Assembly: GCA_046598395.1 (NCBI GenBank)
Contig: JBKJIQ010000015.1
Span: forward strand, 8,003 to 72,002
Length of the DNA stretch: 64,000 nucleotides
From: JAENVU01 sp046598395
GTDB lineage: Bacteria; Actinomycetota; Acidimicrobiia; IMCC26256; JAENVU01
Direction: 5' to 3'
Shown here: positions 18,846 to 27,425 of the stretch, one piece after another
Numbering within the stretch: position 1 is the first letter of the stretch
Layout: every line of letters starts with the position of its first letter
Notes under the pieces: generated by a model
The model's database searches: none
Seen by the model: only the letters and a program-made list of their open reading frames with translations
Told to the model about the DNA's origin: nothing
Made by a program: the position numbers and the translations under genes

Positions 18846-19997
18846 ATGCGTGTTCTCATTCTCGGTGCCGGCTTTGGTGGTTTGGAACTCATGAGCAGGT
18901 TGTCCGATGAGTTCGGCTCCGACATCGACGTCGTCCTCATCGACCGAAGCGATGGTTTCGTCTTCGGGTTCTCCAAGCTCGATGTGATGTTCGGTCGGGC
19001 CACCGAAACGGCCGTACGCCACCCCTATCGTGACCTCGTGAAACCCGGGGTTCGGTTCGTACAGACCACCGTGCGCTCAATCGATCCAATGGAAAAACGG
19101 GTCGAGACCGATGCCGGGACCTTTGAAGCCGATGTTGTGGTGGTTGCGCTCGGAGCCGACCTGCATCCGGACGCCACGCCGGGACTCGTCGAAGGTGGTC
19201 ACGAGTTCTACACCGTGGCCGGCGCATTCGCGTTGCGGGAGGTCTTGGCGAACTTCGCCGGTGGCCGCGTCATCGTCGGCGTGACGTCCACGCCGTTCAA
19301 GTGCCCGCCGGCGCCGAGTGAGACCGCGCTCTTGATGCATGACTTCCTCACCCATCGAGGACTCCGCGCCGCTTCCGAAATCGCGCTCGTCATGCCGTTG
19401 GGGGTTCCCGTTCCACCGTCGCCCGCGGCCTCCGCGGCACTGCTCGCTGCCTTCGCCCAACGGGGGATCAACTGGTGCCCGGAGCAACTCGTGCGCGCGC
19501 TGGATCCGGCTCGCTCGGTCGCGCTCCTCGGTGACGGCAGCGAGATGCCCTACGACCTGTTCCTCGGCATTCCGGTACACCGCGCCCCGGCCGTCGTCGA
19601 GGCATCCGGGCTCACCGTCGACGGTTGGATTCCCGTGAACCCCCTCACGCTCGAAACGGCAGTCCCAGGAGTCTTCGCCGTCGGTGACGTCACGAGCGTC
19701 GGAACTCCCAAGGCCGGTGTCTTCGCGGAGGGGCAGGCCGCAGTAGTGGCCGACGGCATCAGTGCGCTGATCCGCGGCACCACATCGGTCACCGAGTACG
19801 ACGGGAACGGAATCTGTTACCTCGAGTTCGGCCACGATCAGGTCGCGACGGTCAACGTCACATTCGTGAGCGGTCAGGCTCCTCGGGGAAACATGGAAGG
19901 ACCGTCACCGGCACTCGCCGCCGACAAGGTGGAGTTCGGGTCGAGCCGCATCCGGCGTTGGTTCGCCCACGAGCGGCCAAACGGCGGCGCAAAGTGA
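18846..19997 (+). CDS. FAD-dependent oxidoreductase, sulfide:quinone oxidoreductase-like
   Basis: 383 residues. The FAD Rossmann motif GAGFGG is at residues 7-12, and the second FAD contact is VFAVGDVTSVGTPKAGVFAEGQA near residue 275. Cys153 in STPFKCPPAPSE sits where sulfide:quinone oxidoreductases carry a catalytic cysteine. The other cysteines (INWCPEQ, GICYLEFG) do not clearly match the remaining SQR pair, so sulfide oxidation is uncertain and an NADH-dehydrogenase-like role is possible. A TACGTT box (18834-18839) with TTGTCG 19 nt further upstream ends 6 nt before the ATG, suggesting a leaderless transcript. Confidence 0.85.
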   Translation: MRVLILGAGFGGLELMSRLSDEFGSDIDVVLIDRSDGFVFGFSKLDVMFGRATETAVRHPYRDLVKPGVRFVQTTVRSIDPMEKRVETDAGTFEADVVVVALGADLHPDATPGLVEGGHEFYTVAGAFALREVLANFAGGRVIVGVTSTPFKCPPAPSETALLMHDFLTHRGLRAASEIALVMPLGVPVPPSPAASAALLAAFAQRGINWCPEQLVRALDPARSVALLGDGSEMPYDLFLGIPVHRAPAVVEASGLTVDGWIPVNPLTLETAVPGVFAVGDVTSVGTPKAGVFAEGQAAVVADGISALIRGTTSVTEYDGNGICYLEFGHDQVATVNVTFVSGQAPRGNMEGPSPALAADKVEFGSSRIRRWFAHERPNGGAK

Positions 19998-20039
19998 ACG
20001 ACCGAGACCGGGCGCGCCCGGCTCCGGCTCCGGCTGCGG

Positions 20040-20981
20040 TCACGGTGTGAGGGGATACGAAGCCGCAAGCGTTGCGAGCCGCTCCAGACAATCGTGCGCA
20101 CACTCGTCGATGATCTCGGCTACGGGTCGCACCGCGTCGATGCGACCTGCCACCTGACCGCACAACGCGATCGACGACTCCATGTCGCCTTCGAAGTAGA
20201 GGCTGCGCAGGTTCATCATCTCGGCCATGGCGTTGCGCTCGGTGTCGAACTCGTAGCCGCTGGTCTTCTCGGTGCGCAGCGCCCGCAGCGCGGGGCTGGT
20301 GTGCTGGTTGAGGAACACCGTGTCGGTCTCGGCCGCGTCGATGATCGCCTGTTTCCAATGCGCGTGGACCGGCGATTCCGTCGCCGAGACCATCCGCGTT
20401 CCGAGCTGGATGCCTTCGGCGCCGAGCGCCAATGCCGCGGCCATGGTCGATCCGTCGAGGAACCCACCGGCCGCGATCACGGGGAGATCGATCTGAGAGA
20501 CCACCAGCGGCAACAACACCATCGACGCGACCGGTCGCGGGTTCTTGAATCCGCCCCCCTCGCCGCCTTCCACGATCAATCCGTCGACCCCGGCGTCGGC
20601 CGCTTTCTGTGCGGCCCGCAGTGTGGGCACGACGTGGAACACCGTGAGTCCCGCGTCCTTCAACTGCGCGGTGTACCGCGTGGGGCTCCCTGCCGATGTC
20701 GTCACGAACTTCACGCCCTGGTCGACGACGAAGTCCACGATCTTGGGGTCGGAGACGAACGCCTGCGCGATGTTCACTCCGAACGGTTTCTCGGTGAGGT
20801 CGCGCATCATGCGGATCTCGTCGCGGATCGCGTCGAGCTCACCGGACGATGTCTCGATGATGCCCATCGCGCCGGCATTGGAAACTGCTGATGCCAGTTG
20901 CGACCGGGCTATCCACCCCATCGGGGCTTGCACGATAGGGATGTCGACACCCAGCAACGCAGTGACACGATTCGAGAACAA
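20040..20981 (-). CDS. Nitronate monooxygenase (2-nitropropane dioxygenase-like FMN enzyme)
   Basis: 313 residues from TTG 20981, preceded by an AGGAG box 6 nt upstream. The frame stays open to 21146, but those codons would overlap the divergent SDR start and do not match the family. The TIM-barrel pattern is clear: VTALLGVDIPIVQAPMGW at the N-terminus, then EGGEGGGFK, LPVIAAGGFLDGSTMAAALALGAEGIQLGTRMVSATES (FMN phosphate site). It oxidises nitronates or related anions with O2 in the cytosol, usually as detoxification. The 5' side faces the SDR gene, and the short gap must hold both promoters. Confidence 0.92.
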   Translation of the reverse strand: MFSNRVTALLGVDIPIVQAPMGWIARSQLASAVSNAGAMGIIETSSGELDAIRDEIRMMRDLTEKPFGVNIAQAFVSDPKIVDFVVDQGVKFVTTSAGSPTRYTAQLKDAGLTVFHVVPTLRAAQKAADAGVDGLIVEGGEGGGFKNPRPVASMVLLPLVVSQIDLPVIAAGGFLDGSTMAAALALGAEGIQLGTRMVSATESPVHAHWKQAIIDAAETDTVFLNQHTSPALRALRTEKTSGYEFDTERNAMAEMMNLRSLYFEGDMESSIALCGQVAGRIDAVRPVAEIIDECAHDCLERLATLAASYPLTP

Positions 20982-21099
20982 CGGATACTCCTGAAGTCGG
21001 GGCGCCGGAGCACCGTACGCGATCTGGACGAGCGGGCGTCGCGTCCACCAACCAGACTGTTCGAGACAGTTCGCACGTGATGCATCGAAGGGATCGCTC

Positions 21100-21912
21100 A
21101 TGGAAGTCAAGGGAAGCGCGCTCGTCACGGGCGCGAGCCGCGGCATCGGGCGGGCCGTAGCAATCGAGTTGGCCGCACGAGGCTACGAAGTGATCGCGAC
21201 GATGCGCGACCCCGAGGCCGGCGCCGACCTGCCGGACGCGAGCAACGGGCAGATTCGTGTCGCCCGGCTTGATGTAACTGATCCGAGGACCATCGAGATC
21301 CCTGGCGATCTTCAGGTCCTGGTGAACAACGCCGGCCTCGAGTCCGACTACGTACCGATCGAGCACACTTCGCTCGACGACTGGCGCGCGATGTTCGAGG
21401 TCAACGTCTTGGGGGTCGTCGCAGTGACCCAAGCTGCGATCCCCACCCTGAAGGCGAACGCACCCGCCGTGGTCGCAACCGTCACGTCAAGCTCGATCTT
21501 CGGCATCGTGCCGTTCTTCGGCGCGTACCGCGCCACCAAGGCGGCTGCGTCCTCCCTTTCCGAGACGCTGCGCGTGGAGTTGGCCCCGTTCGGAATCCGG
21601 GTCGTGGAGATCTTGCCCGGACCAATCGACACCGACATGTATCAAGCGAGCCTCGATCCAATGGCCGCGGAACAGTTCGACGACTACCGCGCGATGGCGC
21701 TCAAGTCGCAAGAGCTCAAGGCAATTCACGCTGACCCATTGGTCGAGCCGGTCCAACGGGCCGCATCCGCAATCGCGGACGCCATTGCCGAGGATGCAGG
21801 ACCGATGCGTTACGGCTGTGACCCATTGGGCAACGGCCTGCTCGACATCTGGCGCGGCTCCGACGACGAAACGATGTACCAATACACCGGCCTCGGTTTC
21901 GCAGGCACCTGA
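21100..21912 (+). CDS. Short-chain dehydrogenase/reductase
   Basis: 270 residues, classical SDR. The cofactor motif TGASRGIG is at residues 10-17, NNAG at 76-79, and the catalytic Ser at about 131-132 (TSSSIFG) with Tyr143 and Lys147 (YRATK). Arg14 in the glycine-rich loop and the lack of an acidic residue after beta-2 (TMRD) hint at NADPH preference. The substrate is unknown. It is divergent from the nitronate monooxygenase gene, so the two may share control, and it is convergent with the sensor kinase gene with only 11 nt between. Confidence 0.93.
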   Translation: MEVKGSALVTGASRGIGRAVAIELAARGYEVIATMRDPEAGADLPDASNGQIRVARLDVTDPRTIEIPGDLQVLVNNAGLESDYVPIEHTSLDDWRAMFEVNVLGVVAVTQAAIPTLKANAPAVVATVTSSSIFGIVPFFGAYRATKAAASSLSETLRVELAPFGIRVVEILPGPIDTDMYQASLDPMAAEQFDDYRAMALKSQELKAIHADPLVEPVQRAASAIADAIAEDAGPMRYGCDPLGNGLLDIWRGSDDETMYQYTGLGFAGT

Positions 21913-21923
21913 ACCACCACTTG

Positions 21924-23348
21924 TCACTCGTCGGGGATGGGCCCCGACGGTCTCGGCGAGCTCCCGGCGGCGGGGATCTCGAACCAGAACGTTGCCCCAC
22001 CGGCTTCCGACGTAGCGACCACGCCGTAGCGGCCGCCGTGGGCGACGACGATCGATGCCACGATCGCGAGACCGAGACCGTTGCCGCCGGACTCTCGCGT
22101 CCGGCTCGGATCCGCTCGATAGAACCGATCGAAGACCCGGTCTTCATCCCCCGCCACGATCCCGGGGCCGTGATCGACCACTTCCACGCGCGTCGTCTCC
22201 GGCTGGTGAAGCGCGCGAATGGTGACCTTGGTGTCGACGGGCGTGTATCGCATCGCGTTGGTGGTCAGCGCGCCGATGACCTGCACGATCTGATCGGCAT
22301 CTCCGATGATCGGGAGCTGATCGGGCACGTCGAGTTCGATCCGGCGTTGGGGCTGCACCACGCGCATGTCGGCAACGGTGTCCTGCAGTATCGGCACCAG
22401 GTCTATCGATTCGTGGACCCGTGCTCCGTGTTCGTCGAGCTCAGCGAGCAGCAACAGGTCTTCGACGATCTGCGCCATCCGGGTTGCCTCGCTGTTCATC
22501 CGACGCATGCCGTCGCTCACTGCCGCATCGTCGGCCAAGCCACCGGCGGCGTAGAGCGAGGTATACCCGCGCAATGTGGTGAGCGGCGTCCGCAGCTCGT
22601 GTGACGCATCCGCCACGAACCGACGGAGCCGCGCCTCGGATGCCTGGCTGGTGTCGATCATTGTGTTGAGCGCCACGCCGAGGCGGCTCGCTTCGGTCTT
22701 CCCGGCGGGCACCTCGACCCTCCGGTCGACTGCGCCCGCGCTGATGGCATCGGCGGCATCGGTCATCTCACGAATGGGTCGCAGGCCAAGCCGGATGACC
22801 CACCACACCACGAACGCCATGATCACGGCGACGATCAGGCCGGCGATCACGATCGCAGTCACGAGCCGACGCGCCGCACCTTCGGCGCGCGCCGTGGAGA
22901 TCGCGAACACTGCCAGCGTTCCGTCGGGCAAGCGTGCCGAGAGGATGCGGACCCGCTCGGCCTTGCCGGCGGTGGTCGCCCGGGTCGTGGGGGCTGTGAG
23001 CTGATCCACGTTCGTCACGTCGGGGCGGAGCTGGGGATCTCCGTCCGGGGTGAGCACGGTCTCGAGCCGACCGTCGGATCCCACGCGACCCGCGTAAACG
23101 TCGGAGAAGGGCGCGACGGTGCCGGTGGGACCGCTGGTGGGACCACGAGCGGGGACGCCCGATGGTCCCCCAGCCCGACCGGAAAGCCGACCGAAGATTC
23201 CGGGCCCCGTCGACCGGAAGGCTTCCAATCGTTCGTCGAGCTGATCGAACAAGTAGTCCCGCTGCCCGCGGAAGACCACCACACCAGCCACGCCCAACGC
23301 GACCACCACCAGCAGCAACGCGGCCAGCAGCCGCGTCCGCAGCGTCAT
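21924..23348 (-). CDS. Sensor histidine kinase of a two-component system
   Basis: 474 residues from ATG 23348, which overlaps the response regulator stop by 4 nt; the longer upstream frame lies inside that gene. Order: TM1 (MTLRTRLLAALLLVVVALGVAG), an extracytoplasmic sensor of ~130 residues rich in Gly/Pro, TM2 near residue 165 (IVIAGLIVAVIMAFVVWW), a HAMP linker, the H box FVADASHELRTPLTTLRGY, the N box LTTNAMRYTP, G1 DHGPGI, and G2 NGLGLAI. It autophosphorylates on the H-box His and passes phosphate to the upstream-encoded regulator. The layout resembles the PrrB/TrcS type of actinobacterial kinases. Confidence 0.95.
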   Translation of the reverse strand: MTLRTRLLAALLLVVVALGVAGVVVFRGQRDYLFDQLDERLEAFRSTGPGIFGRLSGRAGGPSGVPARGPTSGPTGTVAPFSDVYAGRVGSDGRLETVLTPDGDPQLRPDVTNVDQLTAPTTRATTAGKAERVRILSARLPDGTLAVFAISTARAEGAARRLVTAIVIAGLIVAVIMAFVVWWVIRLGLRPIREMTDAADAISAGAVDRRVEVPAGKTEASRLGVALNTMIDTSQASEARLRRFVADASHELRTPLTTLRGYTSLYAAGGLADDAAVSDGMRRMNSEATRMAQIVEDLLLLAELDEHGARVHESIDLVPILQDTVADMRVVQPQRRIELDVPDQLPIIGDADQIVQVIGALTTNAMRYTPVDTKVTIRALHQPETTRVEVVDHGPGIVAGDEDRVFDRFYRADPSRTRESGGNGLGLAIVASIVVAHGGRYGVVATSEAGGATFWFEIPAAGSSPRPSGPIPDE

Positions 23349-24040
23349 CCCGGTTCCCGGATGCTGTAACCCACACCCCGCACCGTGTGAATCAACTTCA
23401 CATCGTGATGATCGACTTTCTTGCGCAGGTTGGAGATGAACGACTCGATGATGGCCGACTCGCCGTCGAAGTCGTACTGCCACACGTGATCGAGAATCTG
23501 CCCGCGCGTGATCACGCGTCCCGCGTTCGTGATGAGACACCGCAGCAGCTTGTACTCGGTCGCCGACAGCGCCACCTCGATCTCTGCGCGCCACACCCGG
23601 TGCGCGTCGTCGTCGAGCACCAGATCGTGTACCTGATAACGCGCCGGTCGCGCGTCCACGCCGCCGCGCCGAAGCGCAACCTGCACTCGCGCGACGAGCT
23701 CTTCCAATGCGAAGGGCTTCACGATGTAGTCGTCGCCGCCGGCGGTCAACCCACGCACCTTGTCGGCCGTGGTGTGCCGAGCCGTGAGGAACAGCACCGG
23801 CGCATCACACGCCTGGTTGCGCAGACGGCGCAGTACCTCGAAACCGTCGAGGTCCGGGAGCATGACGTCGAGCACGATCACATTCGGATCGAACTTCTCG
23901 GTCTCGCGCAGCGCATCGTGCCCGGTACCGACACTGCGAACGTCACAACCGTCGAGCCGTAGCGCCGAGGTCACCAGGAATGCGATGTTCTCCTCGTCGT
24001 CCACCACCAGGACGCGCGGTGCCGAGTTCGTGAAGCTCAT
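23345..24040 (-). CDS. OmpR/PhoB-family response regulator
   Basis: 231 residues from ATG 24040 (AGGG box 8 nt upstream; a GTG at 24049 is a less likely start). The receiver domain has the acidic pair VVDDEE, the phospho-acceptor Asp in IVLDVMLPD, the Thr/Lys switch residues LTAR and VKPF, and then a winged-helix DNA-binding domain ending NLRKKVDHHDVKLIHTVRGVGYSI. It is the first gene of the kinase operon. Direct repeats with 11-bp spacing, the arrangement OmpR-family dimers bind, lie in the gap between it and the divergent secreted-protein gene. Confidence 0.95.
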   Translation of the reverse strand: MSFTNSAPRVLVVDDEENIAFLVTSALRLDGCDVRSVGTGHDALRETEKFDPNVIVLDVMLPDLDGFEVLRRLRNQACDAPVLFLTARHTTADKVRGLTAGGDDYIVKPFALEELVARVQVALRRGGVDARPARYQVHDLVLDDDAHRVWRAEIEVALSATEYKLLRCLITNAGRVITRGQILDHVWQYDFDGESAIIESFISNLRKKVDHHDVKLIHTVRGVGYSIREPG

Positions 24041-24083
24041 GACCGTCACCCTGCCAGATTGAGCTGAGCGTTCGCTCGATGGT

Positions 24084-24139
24084 TCCTGGAGATCTCCTGG
24101 ACACGCGCCCCTCAGGATCTCCAGCTGTTCTCCAGCTGA
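24084..24139. promoter_or_regulatory. Two pairs of 11-bp-spaced direct repeats, likely response-regulator operator
   Basis: TCTCCAGCTGT (24118-24128) is followed directly by TCTCCAGCTGA (24129-24139). TCCTGGAGATC (24084-24094) is followed by TCCTGGACACG (24095-24105). The second pair read on the minus strand again gives TCCAGGA repeats, so the pairs are inverted to each other. Two further TCCAG copies lie at 24153 and 24166. The spacing fits tandem binding of an OmpR-type dimer controlling both divergent genes. Confidence 0.6.
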
Positions 24140-24221
24140 CTTTGGAACGCACTCCAGCCCGCGAGTCCAGAGTGGGCGGTGTCCTCAACCGAGGGCATCA
24201 ACCATACGAAGGGAATCAGTC

Positions 24222-24695
24222 ATGAAGACCACCAAGCTCCGCACCCTTCTCGCCGCCGGCGGGATTGGCGCATTGGCACTCACGGGAGCATTCGCCGCGA
24301 CACCGGCTGGCGCCGCGGACACCACCAAGCATCCGAGTCGCCACGCCGCGTTCGCCCAGCTGACCGACGCGCAGAAGCAGTGCCTCAGCGACCAGGGGTT
24401 GACCCGCCCGGCCACCCGCCCAACGAGCCCCCCGTCTCAGGAGCAGATCAAGAAGCTGCGGGCCGCAGCCAAAGAATGCGGGATCAAGCTGCCGCCGCAC
24501 CCCGGACGCGGAGATCACCGAGGTCCCGGCGGCGAGCGATTCCAACCGCTGACCCAGGAGCAGCGTGACTGCCTCACGAACGCGGGCCTGACCCGGCCGA
24601 ATGGTCGTCCCACGGCCGAGCAGTTCCAGAAGCTGCGTGGCGCGGCCGCCGAGTGCGGGATCGACATCCCGGCGGATGCCGGTCCGCCGGCGTAA
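24222..24695 (+). CDS. Small secreted protein with a duplicated two-cysteine domain
   Basis: 157 residues. A clear signal peptide (MKTTKLR, hydrophobic AAGGIGALALTGAF, cleavage near AGA-ADT) precedes two copies of a ~45-residue unit. Unit 1 is LTDAQKQCLSDQGLTRP to AAAKECGIKLP (residues ~46-90). Unit 2 is LTQEQRDCLTNAGLTRP to GAAAECGIDIP (~109-149). Each has two cysteines in the same positions, probably one disulfide per unit. The linker is Pro/Gly/His/Arg-rich. It is divergent from a two-component operon, with operator-like repeats in between, so it is a likely regulated target. Function unknown. Confidence 0.85.
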   Translation: MKTTKLRTLLAAGGIGALALTGAFAATPAGAADTTKHPSRHAAFAQLTDAQKQCLSDQGLTRPATRPTSPPSQEQIKKLRAAAKECGIKLPPHPGRGDHRGPGGERFQPLTQEQRDCLTNAGLTRPNGRPTAEQFQKLRGAAAECGIDIPADAGPPA

Positions 24696-24716
24696 CCGAA
24701 CCGTGACCCCAAACCC

Positions 24717-24744
24717 AGTGGCGCCTCCCCCGGGAGGCGCCACT
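24717..24744. terminator. Strong bidirectional hairpin terminator
   Basis: AGTGGCGCCTCC and GGAGGCGCCACT form a perfect 12-bp stem with a 4-nt loop between the convergent secreted-protein and amidohydrolase genes. No T-run follows, as is common for terminators in high-GC actinobacteria. Confidence 0.75.
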
Positions 24745-24773
24745 GTCACATCTGAGGAGTACCTGCGGTGACG

Positions 24774-26534
24774 TCAGCCGCGTGCACCGCGGACGAGGCG
24801 ACCGGGCCGCTCACCGGTGTCGGTGTCGTGCGACCGAGTCTGCACGCCTCCCACCAGGGTGGCGACGTAACCCGATACGGGCTGCAGGTAGCGCTGCCCA
24901 CCCGCGGGCAGGTCGGAGTGGATCACGGGCCGACCCACGGAGAGGTGGTCGAGATCGATGACGTTCACATCGGCCCGCTGGCCGATCGCAAGCGTGCCGC
25001 GATCGCTGAAGCCATAGAGCTGGGCAGTACGACGGGTCTGCTGCTCGACCATGAACTCGAGCGGGATCGTCTCGCCGCGCGTGCGGTCCCTCGTCCAGTG
25101 CGTGAGCTGCGTGCTCGGACTCGATCCGTCACAGATGAGCTTCACGTGCGCACCGGCATCGGCGAGTCCCACGATGGTGACGGGATGCATGATCATCTCG
25201 CCCACCACATCGAGATTGCCTTCGGTGTATCCCGTGGCCAACAACGCCACAATGTTGGCGCCGTCGCCCTCCGCGAGGAAGTCGTACACCGCTTCGATCG
25301 GCTCCACGCCCCGAGCCGCCGCCCGCGCGCCGATAGTGCTGGCCACGGTCGGTTCGTAGTCCACGATCGGATCGAGTGCGAAGAGGAACGCGGCGGCGGT
25401 CTGCATAATGTCGCCGAACATCTCCATCGACCCCGCATCACCCGGAGGAAGATCGGTCTCGGCCAGCATCCGCGCTTTCACCTCGGGATCGCGCATCCGT
25501 TGGGCCTGCGCCGCGAGCGGGAGGGCCACGATCTCGCGGTAGGAGGGTCGCCGCATGAAGGGGTGATAGCAACCAAGACCGCCGAGGATGCCCACCGGTC
25601 GCGACGCCACCTGCGGAAAGAGCTGCGCGCCGCCCGCGTTCATGGCTACTGAGAACGCGAGCACCGCGCGCCATGCGTCGGGATCGTCCATGTGTTGCAC
25701 GGTCGTGAACGTGATCTTCTGGCCGGTTGCACGAGAGATGTCGGCCAGGAGTCGAAGCTCCTGATCCTGGCTGAAGCGCTCGCCGCCGAGTCCCGAAAGC
25801 AGGCCAAGTGACGACGAAGTGATTGCTTCGAAGACGCCGCCACCACCGTCGGCCATGCCTTGGATCAGCTCGGTCAGTTCGACGTCACTCGCGTACGTAC
25901 CCGGCACGGCCCCACCGCTGATCGACCGGTGAAAGATCGTCCGCGAGGTGGAGAACCCGACCGCGCCGGCCGCGATCGCCTCGGCCGTGAGCCGCCGCAT
26001 CTCGGCGATGTCGGCAGCGGTCGCGTCCTGGTTCTCCATACCGCGTTCCCGCATCACATCAAACCGCAGCGAACCGTGCGCGAGCTGCGCAGCGATGTCC
26101 ATCGCGTAGTGACGTGACCCGAGGAAGTCGAGATACTCGGGGAAGGTCTCCCACGCACCCCACGGCACACCTTCGTGCAGCGCGCTACCCGGGATGTCCT
26201 CCACGCCTTCCATCAGCTCGATCAGCGTGGCCTGCTCGCCGCGCGGGCAGGGCGCGAACCCCACACCGCAGTTGCCCATCACCAACGTGGTGACACCGTT
26301 GCTGAACGACGGGTCGAGTTGGTCGTCCCAGGTCGCTTGGCCGTCGTAGTGGGTGTGCACGTCTACCCAGCCGGGCGCGACGATCGCACCCTCCGCGTCG
26401 ATGACCCGATCGCCGTCGAGCCGGCCGCCGACCGCGGCAATGCAACCGTTGTCGATCGCGACATCACCCGCGAACCGGTCGGCACCGGTGCCGTCCACAA
26501 TCGTGCCCCCACGGATCACCAGGTCGTGCGCCAT
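24774..26534 (-). CDS. D-aminoacylase-like amidohydrolase
   Basis: 586 residues from ATG 26534, chosen because a GGAGG box lies 6 nt upstream; the frame continues to 26561 without one. The metal-binding VDVHTHYDGQATWD (near residue 60) and the HxH pattern place it in the amidohydrolase superfamily. IVIRGGTIVDGTG-like N-terminal strands and the late ADAGAHVKLICDGSSPSTQL and DRGTLAIGQRADVNVIDLD match N-acyl-D-amino-acid deacylases. It would hydrolyse N-acyl-D-amino acids or related amides in the cytosol. The substrate is uncertain, since this branch also includes dihydroorotase- and hydantoinase-like enzymes. It stands alone on its strand. Confidence 0.9.
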   Translation of the reverse strand: MAHDLVIRGGTIVDGTGADRFAGDVAIDNGCIAAVGGRLDGDRVIDAEGAIVAPGWVDVHTHYDGQATWDDQLDPSFSNGVTTLVMGNCGVGFAPCPRGEQATLIELMEGVEDIPGSALHEGVPWGAWETFPEYLDFLGSRHYAMDIAAQLAHGSLRFDVMRERGMENQDATAADIAEMRRLTAEAIAAGAVGFSTSRTIFHRSISGGAVPGTYASDVELTELIQGMADGGGGVFEAITSSSLGLLSGLGGERFSQDQELRLLADISRATGQKITFTTVQHMDDPDAWRAVLAFSVAMNAGGAQLFPQVASRPVGILGGLGCYHPFMRRPSYREIVALPLAAQAQRMRDPEVKARMLAETDLPPGDAGSMEMFGDIMQTAAAFLFALDPIVDYEPTVASTIGARAAARGVEPIEAVYDFLAEGDGANIVALLATGYTEGNLDVVGEMIMHPVTIVGLADAGAHVKLICDGSSPSTQLTHWTRDRTRGETIPLEFMVEQQTRRTAQLYGFSDRGTLAIGQRADVNVIDLDHLSVGRPVIHSDLPAGGQRYLQPVSGYVATLVGGVQTRSHDTDTGERPGRLVRGARG

Positions 26535-26632
26535 CACAGTCCTCCGAGCCGGTCGTCGCATTTTCGGTCCCCATCATGGCCGAGACACAGACATCGCGGA
26601 GCGGTGACCGAACGGACCACCGTTTCAGGGTA

Positions 26633-26662
26633 TTGATCAGCGCGCCGATCACCTGATAGGAC
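26633..26662 (+). promoter_or_regulatory. Promoter of the uracil-DNA glycosylase-like gene
   Basis: TTGATC (26633-26638), an 18-nt spacer, and TAGGAC (26657-26662), ending 8 nt before GTG 26671. Transcription would begin at or next to the start codon, giving a leaderless mRNA. Confidence 0.55.
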
Positions 26663-26670
26663 CATGCACA

Positions 26671-27294
26671 GTGACGAAATCGCCGCGTGACGTCGACGCC
26701 CTGCTCGCGCGGGTGCGGGCGTGCACGATCTGCGCGGAGCATCTGCCTCGTGGCCCTCGACCGGTGGTGCAGCTCGACCCGGCCGCGCGCATTCTCATCG
26801 TCGGGCAGGCACCGGGGCGCAAGGTGGATGAGTCGGGGATCCCGTTCGCCGACGCGAGCGGCGATCGGTTGAGGGACTGGCTCGGTATCAGTGCCGAGGT
26901 GTTCTACGACCCCACCCGAATCGCGCTGCTCCCGATGGGGTTCTGCTTTCCCGGTACCGGGCGCAGCGGCGACCTGCCCCCGCGTCCGGAGTGTGCGCTT
27001 GCGTGGCGCGCCGAACTCATGGCCCACCTCGCGAACGTGGCGCTCACCCTCGTCATCGGCAAGTACGCACACGCGTATCACCTGCCCGATCATTCCGGCT
27101 CGGTCACCGACGTCGTTGCCTCCTGGCGCGTTCACTGGCCGGCTGTGGTGCCGCTCCCCCACCCGAGCCCGCGCAACAACATCTGGCTGCGCCGCAATCC
27201 GTGGTTCGACCTCGAGTTGGTGCCCGCGTTACGCGAACGAGTGGCCACGGTGCTGGGCGAGCCGGACCGACGAGTATCGAGGAGTGTCGGATGA
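26671..27294 (+). CDS. Uracil-DNA glycosylase family protein
   Basis: 207 residues from GTG 26671. The first UDG motif appears as IVGQAPGRKVDESGIPFADASGDRLRDWLG (GQAPG, residues ~46-50), and the closing DNA-intercalation motif as LPHPSPRNN near residue 165. An N-terminal CTIC pair is present, but I do not see the full four-cysteine Fe-S ligand set of family 4 enzymes. It would remove uracil or a related damaged base from DNA. It is convergent with the heliorhodopsin gene 130 bp away; the gap holds no gene. Confidence 0.88.
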   Translation: MTKSPRDVDALLARVRACTICAEHLPRGPRPVVQLDPAARILIVGQAPGRKVDESGIPFADASGDRLRDWLGISAEVFYDPTRIALLPMGFCFPGTGRSGDLPPRPECALAWRAELMAHLANVALTLVIGKYAHAYHLPDHSGSVTDVVASWRVHWPAVVPLPHPSPRNNIWLRRNPWFDLELVPALRERVATVLGEPDRRVSRSVG

Positions 27295-27425
27295 GAAGCA
27301 GCCGATGACAACGAGGAACGAGCATCGTGCTGGTGCGCAACGGTGACCGATCCCGGGTCCGCGTCCCAGCTGATCGGCGCGGTGGCGTCGCTCATCGTGC
27401 AGCGAACCGTTCTTGGTCAAGGGCC

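Noticed and set aside
18846..19997. Calling the flavoprotein a true sulfide:quinone oxidoreductase
   Set aside because: Only one of the expected catalytic cysteines can be placed, so a more general oxidoreductase label is safer.
20982..21146. Extended N-terminus of the nitronate monooxygenase
   Set aside because: It would overlap the divergent SDR start, and the family sequence begins just after TTG 20981, which has an AGGAG box.
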